A DNA stretch of 64,000 nucleotides, taken from NCBI RefSeq assembly GCF_037120725.1, contig NZ_JBBAXC010000003.1:62001-126000 (forward strand), written 5' to 3'. The DNA comes from Bacillus spongiae (GTDB taxonomy: Bacteria; Bacillota; Bacilli; Bacillales; Bacillaceae_K). Below are positions 8,453 through 18,192 of the stretch, piece after piece (positions within the stretch are counted from its first letter, which is position 1; every line of letters begins with the position of its first letter). Position numbers and translations under genes: made by a program. The notes under the pieces are model-generated. The model did no database searches. It saw only the letters and a program-made list of their open reading frames with translations, and had not been told where the DNA came from.

Positions 8453-11400
8453 TTACTTTCTTCTAAAACGGTTAAAGACTAGGTAGAGGTTTGGGACAAT
8501 TAAGAGTGTCAATAATGCTGAGAACATAACGCCTGAAATAATTGTGACTGCAAGTGGCTTGAATAAAGCATCCCCACTAAGTGCTACCGGAATAAGGGCT
8601 ACGACGGATGTCAAGGCGGTTAAAAGAATCGGTCGAATGCGAGCACGAGCTGATTCAACTACAGCATTCGTTATTGACATTCCGTTCCTACTAGCTTGCT
8701 CGATAAATTCTATCAAGACAATGGAATTTCTAACGACAATTCCCGTTAATGAAACCATTCCCATAACCGCTAAGAAGCTTATTGGTGTCTGTGTTACGAA
8801 TAATCCAAGGATTGCTCCGGCAATGGCTAAGTAGACCGCGACTAGCACAAGGAAAGGCAAAGAGAGTGAATTGAATTGGAATGCGATGAGTAAGTAAACA
8901 AGGAAAATGACGATAATGAATAACACGGTAATTTCAGCAAAAAAATCATTTTGAGCCTGGTTTTCTCCACCAATGGCAATCTTATAGTCATTTTCGTTTA
9001 TCTCGGTACGCTTCCTCTCAACAATTTCGGTCACTGCATTTTTAAAGTTTTGTACATCGCCAGGAAAGGCTCTAACCGTTATGGCTCTATTCCCATCAAC
9101 ATGAGGAATCCGTTGTAAGCTTTCAGTCGTTTCTGTCGATAATAATGTATCAAGTGCTAATAAGGTAGGTGGCTCCCCTTGTAAAGGTCCATGTGAAGGA
9201 ATGGTTAAATTGTTTAGATTCACTTCCTCTTCGACCACACGATCTAAGAAAATGTTCATATCTCGACGTACTACACCATCATCTAACGAGGCAAGTGGGA
9301 AGCCATCAGTAGCTAGTCGGATTCGGTCGGATATCATTTTCATGGTTATATCGTATAATGCCAGATTTTCCCTTATTGGTACATATTGAACCGTTGGTTG
9401 TGGAGGACCGACGTTATCGACGACAAAGTTTGACCCGAGCTGTTCAATTTCTGAAGTAATGTCATCTTTAAGTTCGATTAACTTCTCCATTTGGGGACCG
9501 GATATTGTCACTGTAACAGGTGCACCAGAAGGAGGTCCTTGTTCAATTGTAGATAAAAATATCTCTGCCTGACTATACTTTTCTCGTAGTAGAATGGTCC
9601 ATTCATCAATGAGCCCTTGTGCTGTTTGCTTCTTACGATCAACCCTGGCCACGATTTGGCCTGTGTTTTCACCTGATATTGGCAAGGAGCTATTAAACAA
9701 GTTTGGTAAGCCACTTCCAGCAAAAACACTTGTTTCGTATACACCTTCATCTGTTAAAAGCATATTTTCTATTTCCGCTAATGTTTCTGTTGTTTGCTCT
9801 AATGTGGTTCCAATAGGGAGGGTTACATCTATCGTCACTTCTTTTCGATCAGCAGCTGGGAAAAATTCAAATGGTGTAAACGCGATTAAAGCAAAAATAG
9901 CCAGTGTGACAGTCAACCCACCGATTGAAACTAGAAATGGTCGTTTACTTGTTTTCTTTACGACCGTATCCGCATAAAAATCGGCTAGTTTATTTAGAGG
10001 CTTCCCCAATAATCCAGGTGACTGTGAGACTAATTTATTCGAACGTTTATATAGTCTAAATCGTATCATTGGAACAAGGACTAAAGCGATAATGGTTGAG
10101 GCAAGAATCGTTGTAATTAATACAGTTGGAAGAGCTCGAATAAAAGCTCCGTTGCCTCCTGAAAGAAATATTAAAGGTAAAAAGGTAAACACAATCGCAA
10201 GTGAGGATGTGACGATGGATACCCATATTTCTTTCACACCATTGACAGCCCCTGTCAGTGCATTTTCACCCATTTTATATCTCCGCTGGATATTATCGTT
10301 CACAACGATTGAGTCGTCAACTAAAATCCCTAACGCGATAATGGCTCCAATTACAGATATTTGATTTAAATCAACACCGAAAAATGGAAGCGGAATAAGC
10401 CCAATCAGTACGGATATAGGAATAGCCACTGCTACAACAACTGCCCCAGATAGTGTTAAGCCTAATGAAGAGGTAATGACGACTGCAATAATCGCAATTA
10501 CAAGAGATTGAAAGAGTCCTTTGAATATATCATTAACAAGTTCAGCTTGAGAGTAATATGGTTTTAAGGTGACATTATTTGGTAGTGAAGGGGCTAGTTC
10601 GTTTATTTTCTCTTGAATTCGCTCGTCTACAGTAGGTATATCTTCACCAGGTTTTACAAACGCAGTGAAGGATATTGAAGGTTCCCCATCAAAGGTTATG
10701 AAGTCGATTGCTTCTTTAGGTGTAATGGAAATGTCTCCAACTGAGTCTAAATAAACAGCAGCCCCTTCATTGTTTAAGCCAATCAATACGTTTTTTAGAT
10801 CCTCAGCTGATTGGAAATGATCTAACGTCAGCTGGACGATTCTATCATCAACCTGCTGTTTGCCTAGTGGAGTCGGGGAATATTCTTCATTTAATGCTGT
10901 TAAAATATCAGAAAAAATTAAACCATTTTCCGCTAACTTTTCTGAATCTACATCAATAACAATTTCTTCATCGGTTACGCCTTTAATGCTAACAGCTGCA
11001 ACACCAGGAAGGGATTCAATTTCTTCCTGCCATCTGCTCATTTCTGCTTGGAGATTCGTTAAATTATCTCGATTCTCACTCGTGATATGGTAGGAAACAA
11101 TGGGCATGTTAACGGTTGTTTCATTTACTTCAGGTTCAAGTGCTTCTTCTGGGAAGGTGAGGGCAATATCTGAGATTGCTTGCCGAACACGGCTAAACAC
11201 TTCTTTTTTACTTTCTCCTTCTTCTACTGTCACAACAATCGATGAAAATCCTGCAGAAGAAGAAGAAACAACTTCCTCAATTCCATCAATTGTAGCGAGC
11301 TTGCGTTCCAATGGATTAGTGATGCTGCGCTCTACATTATGTACCGTCGATCCCGGGTACACAGTACTAATCGTACCGATATTTACCGTAGTTTCAGGAA

Positions 11401-11503
11401 TTTCTCGTTGTGGCAACATAAAAAATGTAAATACACCGACGATAACAAATAATAGGAATAAAACGAGAAATATTTTAGATCGCTTTAAGATCCATTCAAG
11501 CAT
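8453..11503 (-). CDS. RND-family multidrug efflux transporter (AcrB/SwrC-like)
   Basis: A 1016-residue proton-driven pump of the resistance-nodulation-division family, with two copies of the fold: a first membrane helix at 12-32, periplasmic-type porter domain to about 330, five to six helices, then a second copy. The proton relay pair DD lies in GILVDDSIVVND near residue 395. Gram-positive relatives such as SwrC (surfactin resistance, swarming) work without an outer membrane channel. No membrane fusion partner gene is next to it. Start ATG 11503 follows GGAGG. Length is slightly short of AcrB. Substrates could be surfactants, bile salts or fatty acids; this is inference from relatives. Confidence 0.92.
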   Translation of the reverse strand: MLEWILKRSKIFLVLFLLFVIVGVFTFFMLPQREIPETTVNIGTISTVYPGSTVHNVERSITNPLERKLATIDGIEEVVSSSSAGFSSIVVTVEEGESKKEVFSRVRQAISDIALTFPEEALEPEVNETTVNMPIVSYHITSENRDNLTNLQAEMSRWQEEIESLPGVAAVSIKGVTDEEIVIDVDSEKLAENGLIFSDILTALNEEYSPTPLGKQQVDDRIVQLTLDHFQSAEDLKNVLIGLNNEGAAVYLDSVGDISITPKEAIDFITFDGEPSISFTAFVKPGEDIPTVDERIQEKINELAPSLPNNVTLKPYYSQAELVNDIFKGLFQSLVIAIIAVVITSSLGLTLSGAVVVAVAIPISVLIGLIPLPFFGVDLNQISVIGAIIALGILVDDSIVVNDNIQRRYKMGENALTGAVNGVKEIWVSIVTSSLAIVFTFLPLIFLSGGNGAFIRALPTVLITTILASTIIALVLVPMIRFRLYKRSNKLVSQSPGLLGKPLNKLADFYADTVVKKTSKRPFLVSIGGLTVTLAIFALIAFTPFEFFPAADRKEVTIDVTLPIGTTLEQTTETLAEIENMLLTDEGVYETSVFAGSGLPNLFNSSLPISGENTGQIVARVDRKKQTAQGLIDEWTILLREKYSQAEIFLSTIEQGPPSGAPVTVTISGPQMEKLIELKDDITSEIEQLGSNFVVDNVGPPQPTVQYVPIRENLALYDITMKMISDRIRLATDGFPLASLDDGVVRRDMNIFLDRVVEEEVNLNNLTIPSHGPLQGEPPTLLALDTLLSTETTESLQRIPHVDGNRAITVRAFPGDVQNFKNAVTEIVERKRTEINENDYKIAIGGENQAQNDFFAEITVLFIIVIFLVYLLIAFQFNSLSLPFLVLVAVYLAIAGAILGLFVTQTPISFLAVMGMVSLTGIVVRNSIVLIEFIEQASRNGMSITNAVVESARARIRPILLTALTSVVALIPVALSGDALFKPLAVTIISGVMFSALLTLLIVPNLYLVFNRFRRK

Positions 11504-11715
11504 AGTGTTCCTCCTTATGGTATATTGATCTTACAGTCAATAACTTAATCAATCAACTTCCTCTACTTAATGTTACAACGATTCTAAAAAAAACCAACCC
11601 TAAATATTGAGATTTAATAAGAATTTTATGTAGTGTTTACAGCAATTGCTTCATACACATGGGGAACTGATTGAAACGGAGCAATAAACCATTATGGGGG
11701 AGAGGGGTAATCCAT

Positions 11716-12465
11716 ATGAATTCAACAATTGAAACGATTTTACATCATCGATCAATAAGAAAATTTACAAACGAAAAATTGACAAAGGAACAAATTTCAT
11801 TATTAGTTAGAAGTGCACAAGCTGCTTCTACGTCGAGTTATGTGCAAGCTTATTCTATTATTGGTGTAACAGACACAGGGAAAAGAAAAATGCTTGCAAA
11901 GTTAGCAGGTGAACAAAGTTATGTAGAAGAAAGCGGCCATTTCTTTGTGTTTTGTGCGGACCTTTATCGTCATGAAAAGATGGGAGAATGGAAGCAAGAA
12001 GATGTCACAGAATCACTTGAAAGTACAGAAAAATTTCTTGTGGCAACAATCGATGCAGCTCTTGCTGCTCAAAATATGAGCATTGCAGCAGAATCATTAG
12101 GACTTGGTATTTGCTACATAGGCGGTATACGAAATCATTTAGCAGAAGTCGATAAAATATTAGGACTTCCAAAGAGAGTAATCCCGCTTTTTGGTCTTTG
12201 TGTTGGATACCCTGATCATACATCGAGCCATAAGCAACGTTTACCAGAGGAACATATTTATCATGAAAATGTATATGAAATAGAAGAACAAGTAATGAAG
12301 CAGCAAATAGCTGAATATGATGAAAAAATTTCTGCCTATTATGAGAAAAGAACAAATGGGAGAAGGAAAGCTGGCTGGTCTGATCAAATGGTTTCGATGC
12401 TTGCTGTACCAAAAAGGATGGATGTAAAAGAGTATTTGTTGAAAAAAGGATACAATAAAAAGTAA
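11716..12465 (+). CDS. nfrA: NADPH-dependent nitro/flavin oxidoreductase NfrA
   Basis: The 249-residue protein matches what I know of Bacillus NfrA1 closely in length and pattern: IETILHHRSIRKFTNEKL, then QAASTSSYVQAYSIIGV, GHFFVFCADLYRH, AAQNMSIAAESLGLGICYIGGIRN, and the ERTNGRR-x-x-W tail that binds NADPH. It reduces FMN and nitro compounds with NADPH in the cytoplasm. Start ATG 11716 has GAGAGGGG eight bases before it; an in-frame TTG at 11671 has no ribosome site. It is divergent from the RND pump, with 212 bases between them. Confidence 0.92.
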   Translation: MNSTIETILHHRSIRKFTNEKLTKEQISLLVRSAQAASTSSYVQAYSIIGVTDTGKRKMLAKLAGEQSYVEESGHFFVFCADLYRHEKMGEWKQEDVTESLESTEKFLVATIDAALAAQNMSIAAESLGLGICYIGGIRNHLAEVDKILGLPKRVIPLFGLCVGYPDHTSSHKQRLPEEHIYHENVYEIEEQVMKQQIAEYDEKISAYYEKRTNGRRKAGWSDQMVSMLAVPKRMDVKEYLLKKGYNKK

Positions 12466-12490
12466 AAAAGCTGCCATGGGCAGCTTTTTT
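12464..12490 (+). terminator. intrinsic terminator of nfrA
   Basis: AAAAAAGCTGC and GCAGCTTTTTT pair around CATG; the stem overlaps the last codon region of nfrA. It is also usable in the other direction by the small gene at 12565. Confidence 0.9.
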
Positions 12491-12564
12491 ACTTTCAAGG
12501 AACATAGTGGTGTGAGCCAAAAGCTCCTTCTATTAATTACATAATCGTCTGTATTTAGCTTTCC

Positions 12565-12657
12565 TTACTTATCTACACCTGGTTTGCTATCGTAGCCAGC
12601 TGTGAAGATTGCCGTCAAGAATGCTGCACAAACACCTAAAATAATAAGAGTACCCAT
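12565..12657 (-). CDS. 30-residue single-pass membrane peptide
   Basis: The frame starts MGTLIILGVCAAFLTAIF and ends GYDSKPGVDK. One hydrophobic helix (residues 3-20) is followed by a polar tail. AAGGAGG lies nine bases before the ATG, which is strong support for translation. Such tiny proteins often attach to larger membrane complexes, but I do not recognise this one. It is read divergently from prkA and ends toward the nfrA terminator. Confidence 0.7.
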   Translation of the reverse strand: MGTLIILGVCAAFLTAIFTAGYDSKPGVDK

Positions 12658-12776
12658 ATATGGAAACCTCCTTCAATAAAATAAAACAAGTATTTAATAA
12701 CCTATAGTATAGCCTATTTTTCTTATTCTGTGAACGATAATAACGAGGTTGATGAAAAAGAAATCCTATCGGTTAA

Positions 12777-12805
12777 TCATGTTAGATGGACGAATTGCAT
12801 ACAGT
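12777..12805 (+). promoter_or_regulatory. candidate sigma-E promoter of prkA
   Basis: TCATGTT at 12777-12783, then 14 bases, then CATACAGT at 12798-12805 fit the mother-cell sigma-E pattern (KMATATT, 14 bp, CATACAHT) with one or two mismatches. prkA is known as a sigma-E regulon member in Bacillus subtilis. Its position 41 bases before the start codon is suitable. Confidence 0.55.
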
Positions 12806-12845
12806 ATAATAATCGTCTCTCAACAAGTGACAGGGGGAGGTCCTA

Positions 12846-14741
12846 ATGGATATATTAAAAAGAATTGAGCAATTCAGAGATGAAGAAGAAATGCTAAAGT
12901 GGGAAGGGAACTTTGGGGACTATTTAGAAATATTAAAGCAAAAGCCTTGGGTAGCACAATCTGCCCACTCACGTGTGTATCATATGATAAAAGATGCGGG
13001 AGTCAAGGAGGATAAAAGTAAAAGGACATATAAATTTTTTAACGATCAACTATTTGGTCTAGAAGAGGCGTTAGAGCGATTAGTTGAAGAGTATTTCCAT
13101 CCAGCAGCCAAAAGGTTGGATGTTCGTAAACGCATCTTGTTATTAATGGGCCCTGTCTCTGGTGGTAAATCCACATTAGTTGCTTTACTAAAAAGAGGAT
13201 TAGAGGCCTACACAAGAACAGACCGTGGAGCTGTTTATGCCATTAAAGGGTGTCCAATGCATGAAGACCCACTTCACTTAATTCCACATCATTTGCGTGA
13301 TGAATTTTATGAGGAATATGGAATTCGCATTGAAGGTAACTTATCACCTTTAAACTTAATGAGATTAGAAAAAGAGTACGGTGGCAGAATTGAAGATGTG
13401 CTCATTGAACGTGTTTTCTTTCTTGAGGATAAACGGACTGGAATTGGGACATTTAGCCCTTCTGATCCTAAATCTCAAGACATTGCCGACTTAACAGGAA
13501 GTATAGATTTTTCAACAATAGCAGAGTATGGATCCGAATCTGATCCCAGAGCATATCGATTTGATGGTGAACTCAATAAAGCAAACAGAGGGTTAATGGA
13601 ATTTCAGGAGATGTTGAAATGTGATGAAAAGTTTTTATGGCATTTATTATCACTAACACAGGAAGGAAATTTTAAAGCTGGCAGGTTTGCTTTAATTTCA
13701 GCTGATGAACTGATCGTTGCACATACGAATGAAACAGAGTATCGCTCCTTTATTTCTAATAAAAAAAATGAAGCACTACATTCTAGAATTATCGTAATGC
13801 CTGTTCCGTATAATTTAAAAGTGACACAAGAAGAAAAAATATATGAGAAAATGATTCATGAAAGTGATGTTTCTGAGGTTCACATTGCTCCTCATACGTT
13901 GAGAGTGGCAGCCATGTTTACGATATTGACAAGGTTAAAAGAGCCTAAACGTGGTGATATTGACGCGATTAAGAAAATGAGATTGTACGATGGAGAGAGT
14001 GTGGAAGGATTTAATTCGGCAGATTTGGAGGAATTAAAGAAAGAATATCAAGATGAAGGAATGAGCGGAATTGATCCTCGTTATGTCATTAACCGAATAT
14101 CGTCAACTATTATTAGGAAAGAGATCTCATCTATTAATGCTTTAGATGTATTACGATCATTGAAAGAGGGACTAGACCAACACCCTTCTATTACAAATGA
14201 GCTTCGGGAGAAATATTTAAATTTTATTTCACTAGCTCGTAAAGAATACGATGATATCGCAAAAAAAGAGGTACAAAAAGCGTTTGTCTATTCTTATGAA
14301 GAGTCAGCTAAAACCTTAATGGATAATTACTTAGATAATGTAGAAGCGTATTGCAATAAATCAAAGCTTCGTGATCCATTAACAGGAGAGGAAATAAACC
14401 CTGACGAAAAGCTAATGAGATCAATTGAAGAACAAATAGGCATTTCGGAAAATGCTAAAAAAGCTTTTCGAGAGGAAATCCTTATTCGCATCTCTGCCTA
14501 TGCTCGAAAAGGTAAACGGTTTGATTATAATTCTCACGACCGTCTTCGAGAAGCGATCCAGAAAAAGCTGTTTGCTGACTTAAAAGATGTAGTAAAAATT
14601 ACGACGTCTACTAAAACACCGGATGAGCAGCAATTAAAGAAAATCAATGAAGTGGTTGCACGTCTCATTGATGAGCATGGGTATAATTCGACATCTGCAA
14701 ACGAGCTTCTTCGTTACGTTGGTAGTTTATTAAATCGATAA
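12846..14741 (+). CDS. prkA: serine protein kinase PrkA
   Basis: A 631-residue cytoplasmic protein of the PrkA family: an N-terminal AAA+ domain with Walker A GPVSGGKST (near residue 101) and a C-terminal kinase-like domain beginning near residue 380. Length equals that of Bacillus PrkA. It takes part in the mother-cell sporulation programme, and recent work also ascribes ATP-dependent protease activity to it. GGGGGAGG lies before the ATG at 12846. yhbH, its usual partner, follows after two small genes. A GC-rich hairpin closes the gene. Confidence 0.97.
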   Translation: MDILKRIEQFRDEEEMLKWEGNFGDYLEILKQKPWVAQSAHSRVYHMIKDAGVKEDKSKRTYKFFNDQLFGLEEALERLVEEYFHPAAKRLDVRKRILLLMGPVSGGKSTLVALLKRGLEAYTRTDRGAVYAIKGCPMHEDPLHLIPHHLRDEFYEEYGIRIEGNLSPLNLMRLEKEYGGRIEDVLIERVFFLEDKRTGIGTFSPSDPKSQDIADLTGSIDFSTIAEYGSESDPRAYRFDGELNKANRGLMEFQEMLKCDEKFLWHLLSLTQEGNFKAGRFALISADELIVAHTNETEYRSFISNKKNEALHSRIIVMPVPYNLKVTQEEKIYEKMIHESDVSEVHIAPHTLRVAAMFTILTRLKEPKRGDIDAIKKMRLYDGESVEGFNSADLEELKKEYQDEGMSGIDPRYVINRISSTIIRKEISSINALDVLRSLKEGLDQHPSITNELREKYLNFISLARKEYDDIAKKEVQKAFVYSYEESAKTLMDNYLDNVEAYCNKSKLRDPLTGEEINPDEKLMRSIEEQIGISENAKKAFREEILIRISAYARKGKRFDYNSHDRLREAIQKKLFADLKDVVKITTSTKTPDEQQLKKINEVVARLIDEHGYNSTSANELLRYVGSLLNR

Positions 14742-14746
14742 GAACA

Positions 14747-14770
14747 CCCCCCTCCATAATTGGAGGGGGG
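14747..14770 (+). terminator. GC-rich hairpin after prkA
   Basis: CCCCCCTCCA and TGGAGGGGGG form a perfect 10-bp stem with loop TAAT. The following TATGTTTAAA is only weakly T-rich, so some read-through into the next genes is likely. Confidence 0.75.
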
Positions 14771-14818
14771 TATGTTTAAAAATGCCAATTAAGGGAAACG
14801 TAAGGGAGAGGTGAGAAT

Positions 14819-14995
14819 ATGAAGAAAAAAACTAATTTATCTGATACAGAGCAATATAATGGGTCGATGGCTAAGGATTTTGAAGAGATTAAGTTATTAG
14901 GAAAGCAAATGGAGCGTCTCCGTACGAATGAGGAATTAAAAGAAAATCATATGATGCCTGATCCTGTGCAATATAGTGAGGAAGATTTATTTTAA
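14819..14995 (+). CDS. hypothetical acidic 58-residue protein
   Basis: The frame starts MKKKTNLSDTEQYNGSMAKD and ends YSEEDLF. It is soluble, strongly charged and probably helical (residues 18-42, EEIKLLGKQMERLRTNEELK). GGGAGAGGTG precedes the ATG. It sits between prkA and yhbH. I do not recognise the family; small spore-associated proteins often look like this, but that is only suggestion. Confidence 0.6.
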   Translation: MKKKTNLSDTEQYNGSMAKDFEEIKLLGKQMERLRTNEELKENHMMPDPVQYSEEDLF

Positions 14996-15154
14996 ATGTC
15001 TAGTGAAAACTAGGCATGTTTTTTTTTGCTTTTGAGGCAAATTATCAGATGAATAAAATATATTGTTACTAGGCAGAAAAAGCTGATTATTGTGACGGAG
15101 TAATATTTCTTCCTTTTTAGTAAAGAGATAATTAGAGGAATGGGAGGGGAACAA

Positions 15155-15478
15155 GTGAATAAAATGAAAGTTTCTACAATTCTAAAGTGGATTACCGGTA
15201 CGGCTGAAGCAATTGTAGGGATTCCCGTCATTGGTGGAATTATCGTACTTTATTTTTTTTGGACACCGCTTATCTTTTTAACTCTTATGCACATTGCCGC
15301 TCTTTTTTTTTCTGCAAGAGAAGGCGAGCCGAAAGCAGGAAATATAGTAGGAATAGTCACGAATTGTATTGCATGGATTCCATTCGTAGGGATGGTTATG
15401 CATATTATAACGGCTGTTATTGTTTTAAATGAAGCATACAATGCTGAACAGTATAAAGAAAGTCCAGACTCAATGTAA
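15155..15478 (+). CDS. small membrane protein, 107 residues
   Basis: From GTG 15155 (GGGAGGGG five bases before) the protein has three hydrophobic segments: about residues 14-32, 36-53 and 67-93, with GEPKAGNIVGIV between the second and third. The C-terminus is polar. No family was recognised; it resembles short DUF4870-like or holin-sized membrane proteins only in general shape. The frame stays open to 15140 but lacks another start with proper spacing. A hairpin terminator follows directly. Confidence 0.65.
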   Translation: MNKMKVSTILKWITGTAEAIVGIPVIGGIIVLYFFWTPLIFLTLMHIAALFFSAREGEPKAGNIVGIVTNCIAWIPFVGMVMHIITAVIVLNEAYNAEQYKESPDSM

Positions 15479-15503
15479 GAAGTCGCTATTTGCGGCTTTT
15501 TTA
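15479..15503 (+). terminator. terminator of the small membrane protein
   Basis: GAAGTCGC and GCGGCTTT pair around a short TATTT loop, followed by six T. Confidence 0.75.
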
Positions 15504-15747
15504 CCCTATGTAGAATAGTAACAGGTGAAAGAGTACTTTAAAGCAGGTCTATCATCATTATGGGATAAAAAGCTTGTCCCAATCTGCTAGGCAAGTACAC
15601 CATTATCAGAATTTTTTGTAAATAATTCTTGTTTTCTGCATAGTATAGAGTAATTAGACACTAAGTTTTGTAGGAATAGTCACTTTAGGCACTCGAGATA
15701 GTTTATGCAGGAATGAAAAAAGTGTGAATCATAAGGAGGGGAATATG

Positions 15748-16917
15748 TTGAGTAATTCGGAAAACAATCAGTTTGTGATTTCTCAGGAAGACTGGTCCCT
15801 CCACCGAAAAGGCCATGATGATCAAGCACGACACCAAGAGAAAGTACAAGAGGCGATCAAAAACAATCTTCCTGACTTAATCACTGAAGAAAGTATCGTA
15901 ATGTCAAATGGAAGAGACGTTGTGAAGATACCGATCCGTTCATTGGATGAATATAAAATCCGTTATAACTACGATAAAAATAAGCATGTTGGCCAAGGGG
16001 ATGGAGACAGTCAAGTTGGAGATGTTGTTGCTAGAGATGGGTCTGACTCTAAAAAAGGTCCCGGAAAAGGGCAAGGAGCAGGAGATCAGGCTGGCGAAGA
16101 TTATTATGAAGCTGAAGTATCTATGCTTGAATTGGAAGAAGCTTTGTTCAGTCAATTAGAGTTACCAAACTTAAAGAGGAAAGAACAAGATGAAATTAAG
16201 GTTGAAGATATCGAATTTAATGATATTCGAAAGACTGGATTGATGGGGAATATTGATAAAAAGAAAACGATGAAATCTGCATTTAAACGAAATGCCTTAA
16301 GTGGTAAACCTGGATTTCACCCAATCAGACAAGAGGATTTAAAGTTTAGAACATGGAATGAGGTTCTCAAGCCGGAGTCAAAAGCTGTTGTAATAGCAAT
16401 GATGGATACAAGTGGAAGTATGGGGGTTTGGGAAAAATATATGGCTCGAAGCTTTTTCTTCTGGATGTCTCGTTTTTTACGTACAAAGTATGAGACAGTT
16501 GAGATTGAATTTATTGCTCATCATACTGAAGCAAAAGTTGTATCGGAAGAAGACTTTTTCTCAAAAGGAGAAAGTGGTGGAACGATTTGTTCTTCAGCCT
16601 ACCGGAAAGCTTTAGAAATAATCGATCATAAATATGATCCCGATCGGTTTAATATTTATCCTTTTCATTTTTCAGACGGAGACAATTTAACATCAGATAA
16701 TGCTCGTTGTTTAAAATATGTGGAAGAATTAATGAAGGTTTCAAATATGTTTGGATATGGGGAAGTGAATCAGTATAACCGTCACAGTACGCTCATGTCC
16801 GCTTATAAGAACATTGATAACGAACTCTTTCGGTACTTTATTTTAAAGAAAAAAGCAGATGTCTTCCACGCGATGAAAAGCTTTTTTAGACAAGAGGAAG
16901 AACAATTATATGCATGA
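15748..16917 (+). CDS. yhbH: sporulation protein YhbH (DUF444, VWA-type)
   Basis: This 389-residue protein of the DUF444/YeaH family is normally encoded with PrkA. Residues 1-70 are conserved ([19 protein letters not shown]), residues 80-130 are Gly- and charge-rich linker, and a von Willebrand A-like domain starts with a MIDAS motif MMDTSGSMG near residue 218. TTG 15748 has AAGGAGG eight bases before it; ATG 15745 is the alternative. It is needed for normal sporulation in Bacillus. The coding end and terminator are partly repeated at 23.6 kb. Confidence 0.95.
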   Translation: MSNSENNQFVISQEDWSLHRKGHDDQARHQEKVQEAIKNNLPDLITEESIVMSNGRDVVKIPIRSLDEYKIRYNYDKNKHVGQGDGDSQVGDVVARDGSDSKKGPGKGQGAGDQAGEDYYEAEVSMLELEEALFSQLELPNLKRKEQDEIKVEDIEFNDIRKTGLMGNIDKKKTMKSAFKRNALSGKPGFHPIRQEDLKFRTWNEVLKPESKAVVIAMMDTSGSMGVWEKYMARSFFFWMSRFLRTKYETVEIEFIAHHTEAKVVSEEDFFSKGESGGTICSSAYRKALEIIDHKYDPDRFNIYPFHFSDGDNLTSDNARCLKYVEELMKVSNMFGYGEVNQYNRHSTLMSAYKNIDNELFRYFILKKKADVFHAMKSFFRQEEEQLYA

Positions 16918-16969
16918 AAACCAGCCGACAAGGCTGGTTTTTTCCTCCTTAAAACACTACTACATAGTA
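16903..16969 (+). repeat. repeat copy A: yhbH tail, terminator and flank
   Basis: About 65 bases, from AGAACAATTATATGCAT through the terminator to CACTACTACATAGT, recur at 23601-23668 with about six differences and one single-base gap. Apart from the terminator stem, the downstream flank is also conserved, so this is a real duplicated segment and not only similar hairpins. Confidence 0.8.
16917..16943 (+). terminator. yhbH terminator
   Basis: AAAACCAGCC and GGCTGGTTTT pair around GACAA and are followed by T and C residues. The stem overlaps the stop codon region. Confidence 0.9.
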
Positions 16970-17401
16970 CGAAAGGTAATTCCGGTTCAACATTTTAATA
17001 AAATAAAGGGATAAATTAAATTCATCAACATTTTGCCATGAAGGAGCTCTTCACCTGATAAATAGTACGCTTAGAGATTATTAAAGTAAAAATATATTAT
17101 CTTTTAGACATATGATACATGGGTTAATAATTAAGAACTTTGATCCATATTCGACATTTGGGATGATTCTGTTGGTGTTGCTTTATCATTATAGACTACT
17201 ACTATAATGGGATAAAGCATCTCATAGTGAAAAAAATCACAGGAATTCATTTTTTATCATATTAATGCGGAGTTATTTTTTGAGAAAAAATAATTTTAAA
17301 TAAAAAGAAATAACCCCTTATTATTCTCAAACATTCCTTATAAAGGACAGGAATTATTTGAGTGGGGATGAAGAAAAACTGCCACTGAAGGAAGTTTCAC
17401 A
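16970..17401. other. intergenic region without a convincing gene
   Basis: No gene is supported. An imperfect inverted repeat with arms GCTTTATC-ATTATAG and CTATAAT-GG-GATAAAGC lies at 17180-17218. A minus-strand frame of 24 codons containing LSGEELLHGKM near 17030-17080 might be a scrap of coding DNA but has no start. Confidence 0.4.
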
Positions 17402-18094
17402 TTATGTGTGATACATCATTATTTTCTTAATACTCTTCACTTTCTTTTGATCGATGGGATTTGTAAAGCTTGAATGTTTTCTAACACCTGAACCGAAATG
17501 TAATTCTTTTACATTCACTTTACTTAAAAATGAATCGGTATTAATTAGTGTTAAACCAGAACCGGCTAGGATTTCAATGTGAGAATCACGACTTTTTTCA
17601 ACGAGTGCTTGTAACTCTATCGTAGCATCAGGAGCTGCTTGCTTGCCTCCCGATGTTAGCACTCTCGATATTTGTTTGTATTTCATTAGAATCTCTAAAG
17701 CTTCTTCTTGGTCTGCTGCTGTATCAAACGCCCGATGAAAGGTAACATCTAACTGACCAGCTTCCTCTAATACTTGTTGAAGAGAGATCTCATCAATCTT
17801 TCCTTCAGCTGTTAATGCTCCAAATACAATCCCGTTTGCGCCAAGCTGCTTACAGATTTGAATATCCTTTATAATCGTTCTCATATCATACGAATCATAG
17901 CAAAACGATGTACTATGAGGGCGGATCATTACATTTACAGGAATAGTTGTTGCTGTACAGACAGATTCGATTAGCGCATAGCTTGGTGTTAACCCACCTT
18001 CTGCAATTCCTGTCACCAACTCAATTCGATCTGCCCCAACTTCTTCCGCTTGAATAGCGTCTGATAAAGTCGTTGCAATAACTTCTAAAATCAT
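17402..18094 (-). CDS. cutC: CutC family TIM-barrel protein
   Basis: A 230-residue cytoplasmic TIM barrel of the CutC family: LEVIATTLSDAIQAEEVGADRIEL at the start, GGLTPSYALIE, VMIRPHSTSFCYD, VTFHRAFD near residue 117 and LTSGGKQAA near 147. CutC was first linked to copper tolerance in Escherichia coli, but that role has been disputed. Here it is separated from nagP by a terminator and sits beside the amino-sugar genes, so a role around sugar catabolism is a reasonable alternative. AAAGGATGAAGGAG precedes the ATG. Confidence 0.92.
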   Translation of the reverse strand: MILEVIATTLSDAIQAEEVGADRIELVTGIAEGGLTPSYALIESVCTATTIPVNVMIRPHSTSFCYDSYDMRTIIKDIQICKQLGANGIVFGALTAEGKIDEISLQQVLEEAGQLDVTFHRAFDTAADQEEALEILMKYKQISRVLTSGGKQAAPDATIELQALVEKSRDSHIEILAGSGLTLINTDSFLSKVNVKELHFGSGVRKHSSFTNPIDQKKVKSIKKIMMYHT

Positions 18095-18134
18095 ACTCCT
18101 TCATCCTTTCACCATGTCATTCTTACTAAAAGAA

Positions 18135-18165
18135 CCTTCCCTCATTCAATCGTTCTGAGGGAAGG
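18135..18165 (-). terminator. terminator between nagP and cutC
   Basis: On the minus strand CCTTCCCTCA pairs with TGAGGGAAGG and is followed by TTCTTTT. It probably attenuates read-through from nagP into cutC. Confidence 0.8.
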
Positions 18166-18192
18166 CCCCTAAGACCTTATTGTACTTAATAC

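Noticed and set aside
8544-11528. Several plus-strand open frames of 60-140 codons antisense to the RND gene
   Set aside because: They lack ribosome sites and recognisable proteins, and the minus-strand RND frame is intact with family motifs throughout.
12005-12520. Minus-strand frames opposite nfrA
   Set aside because: They run through the nfrA terminator and have no ribosome site or recognisable domain.
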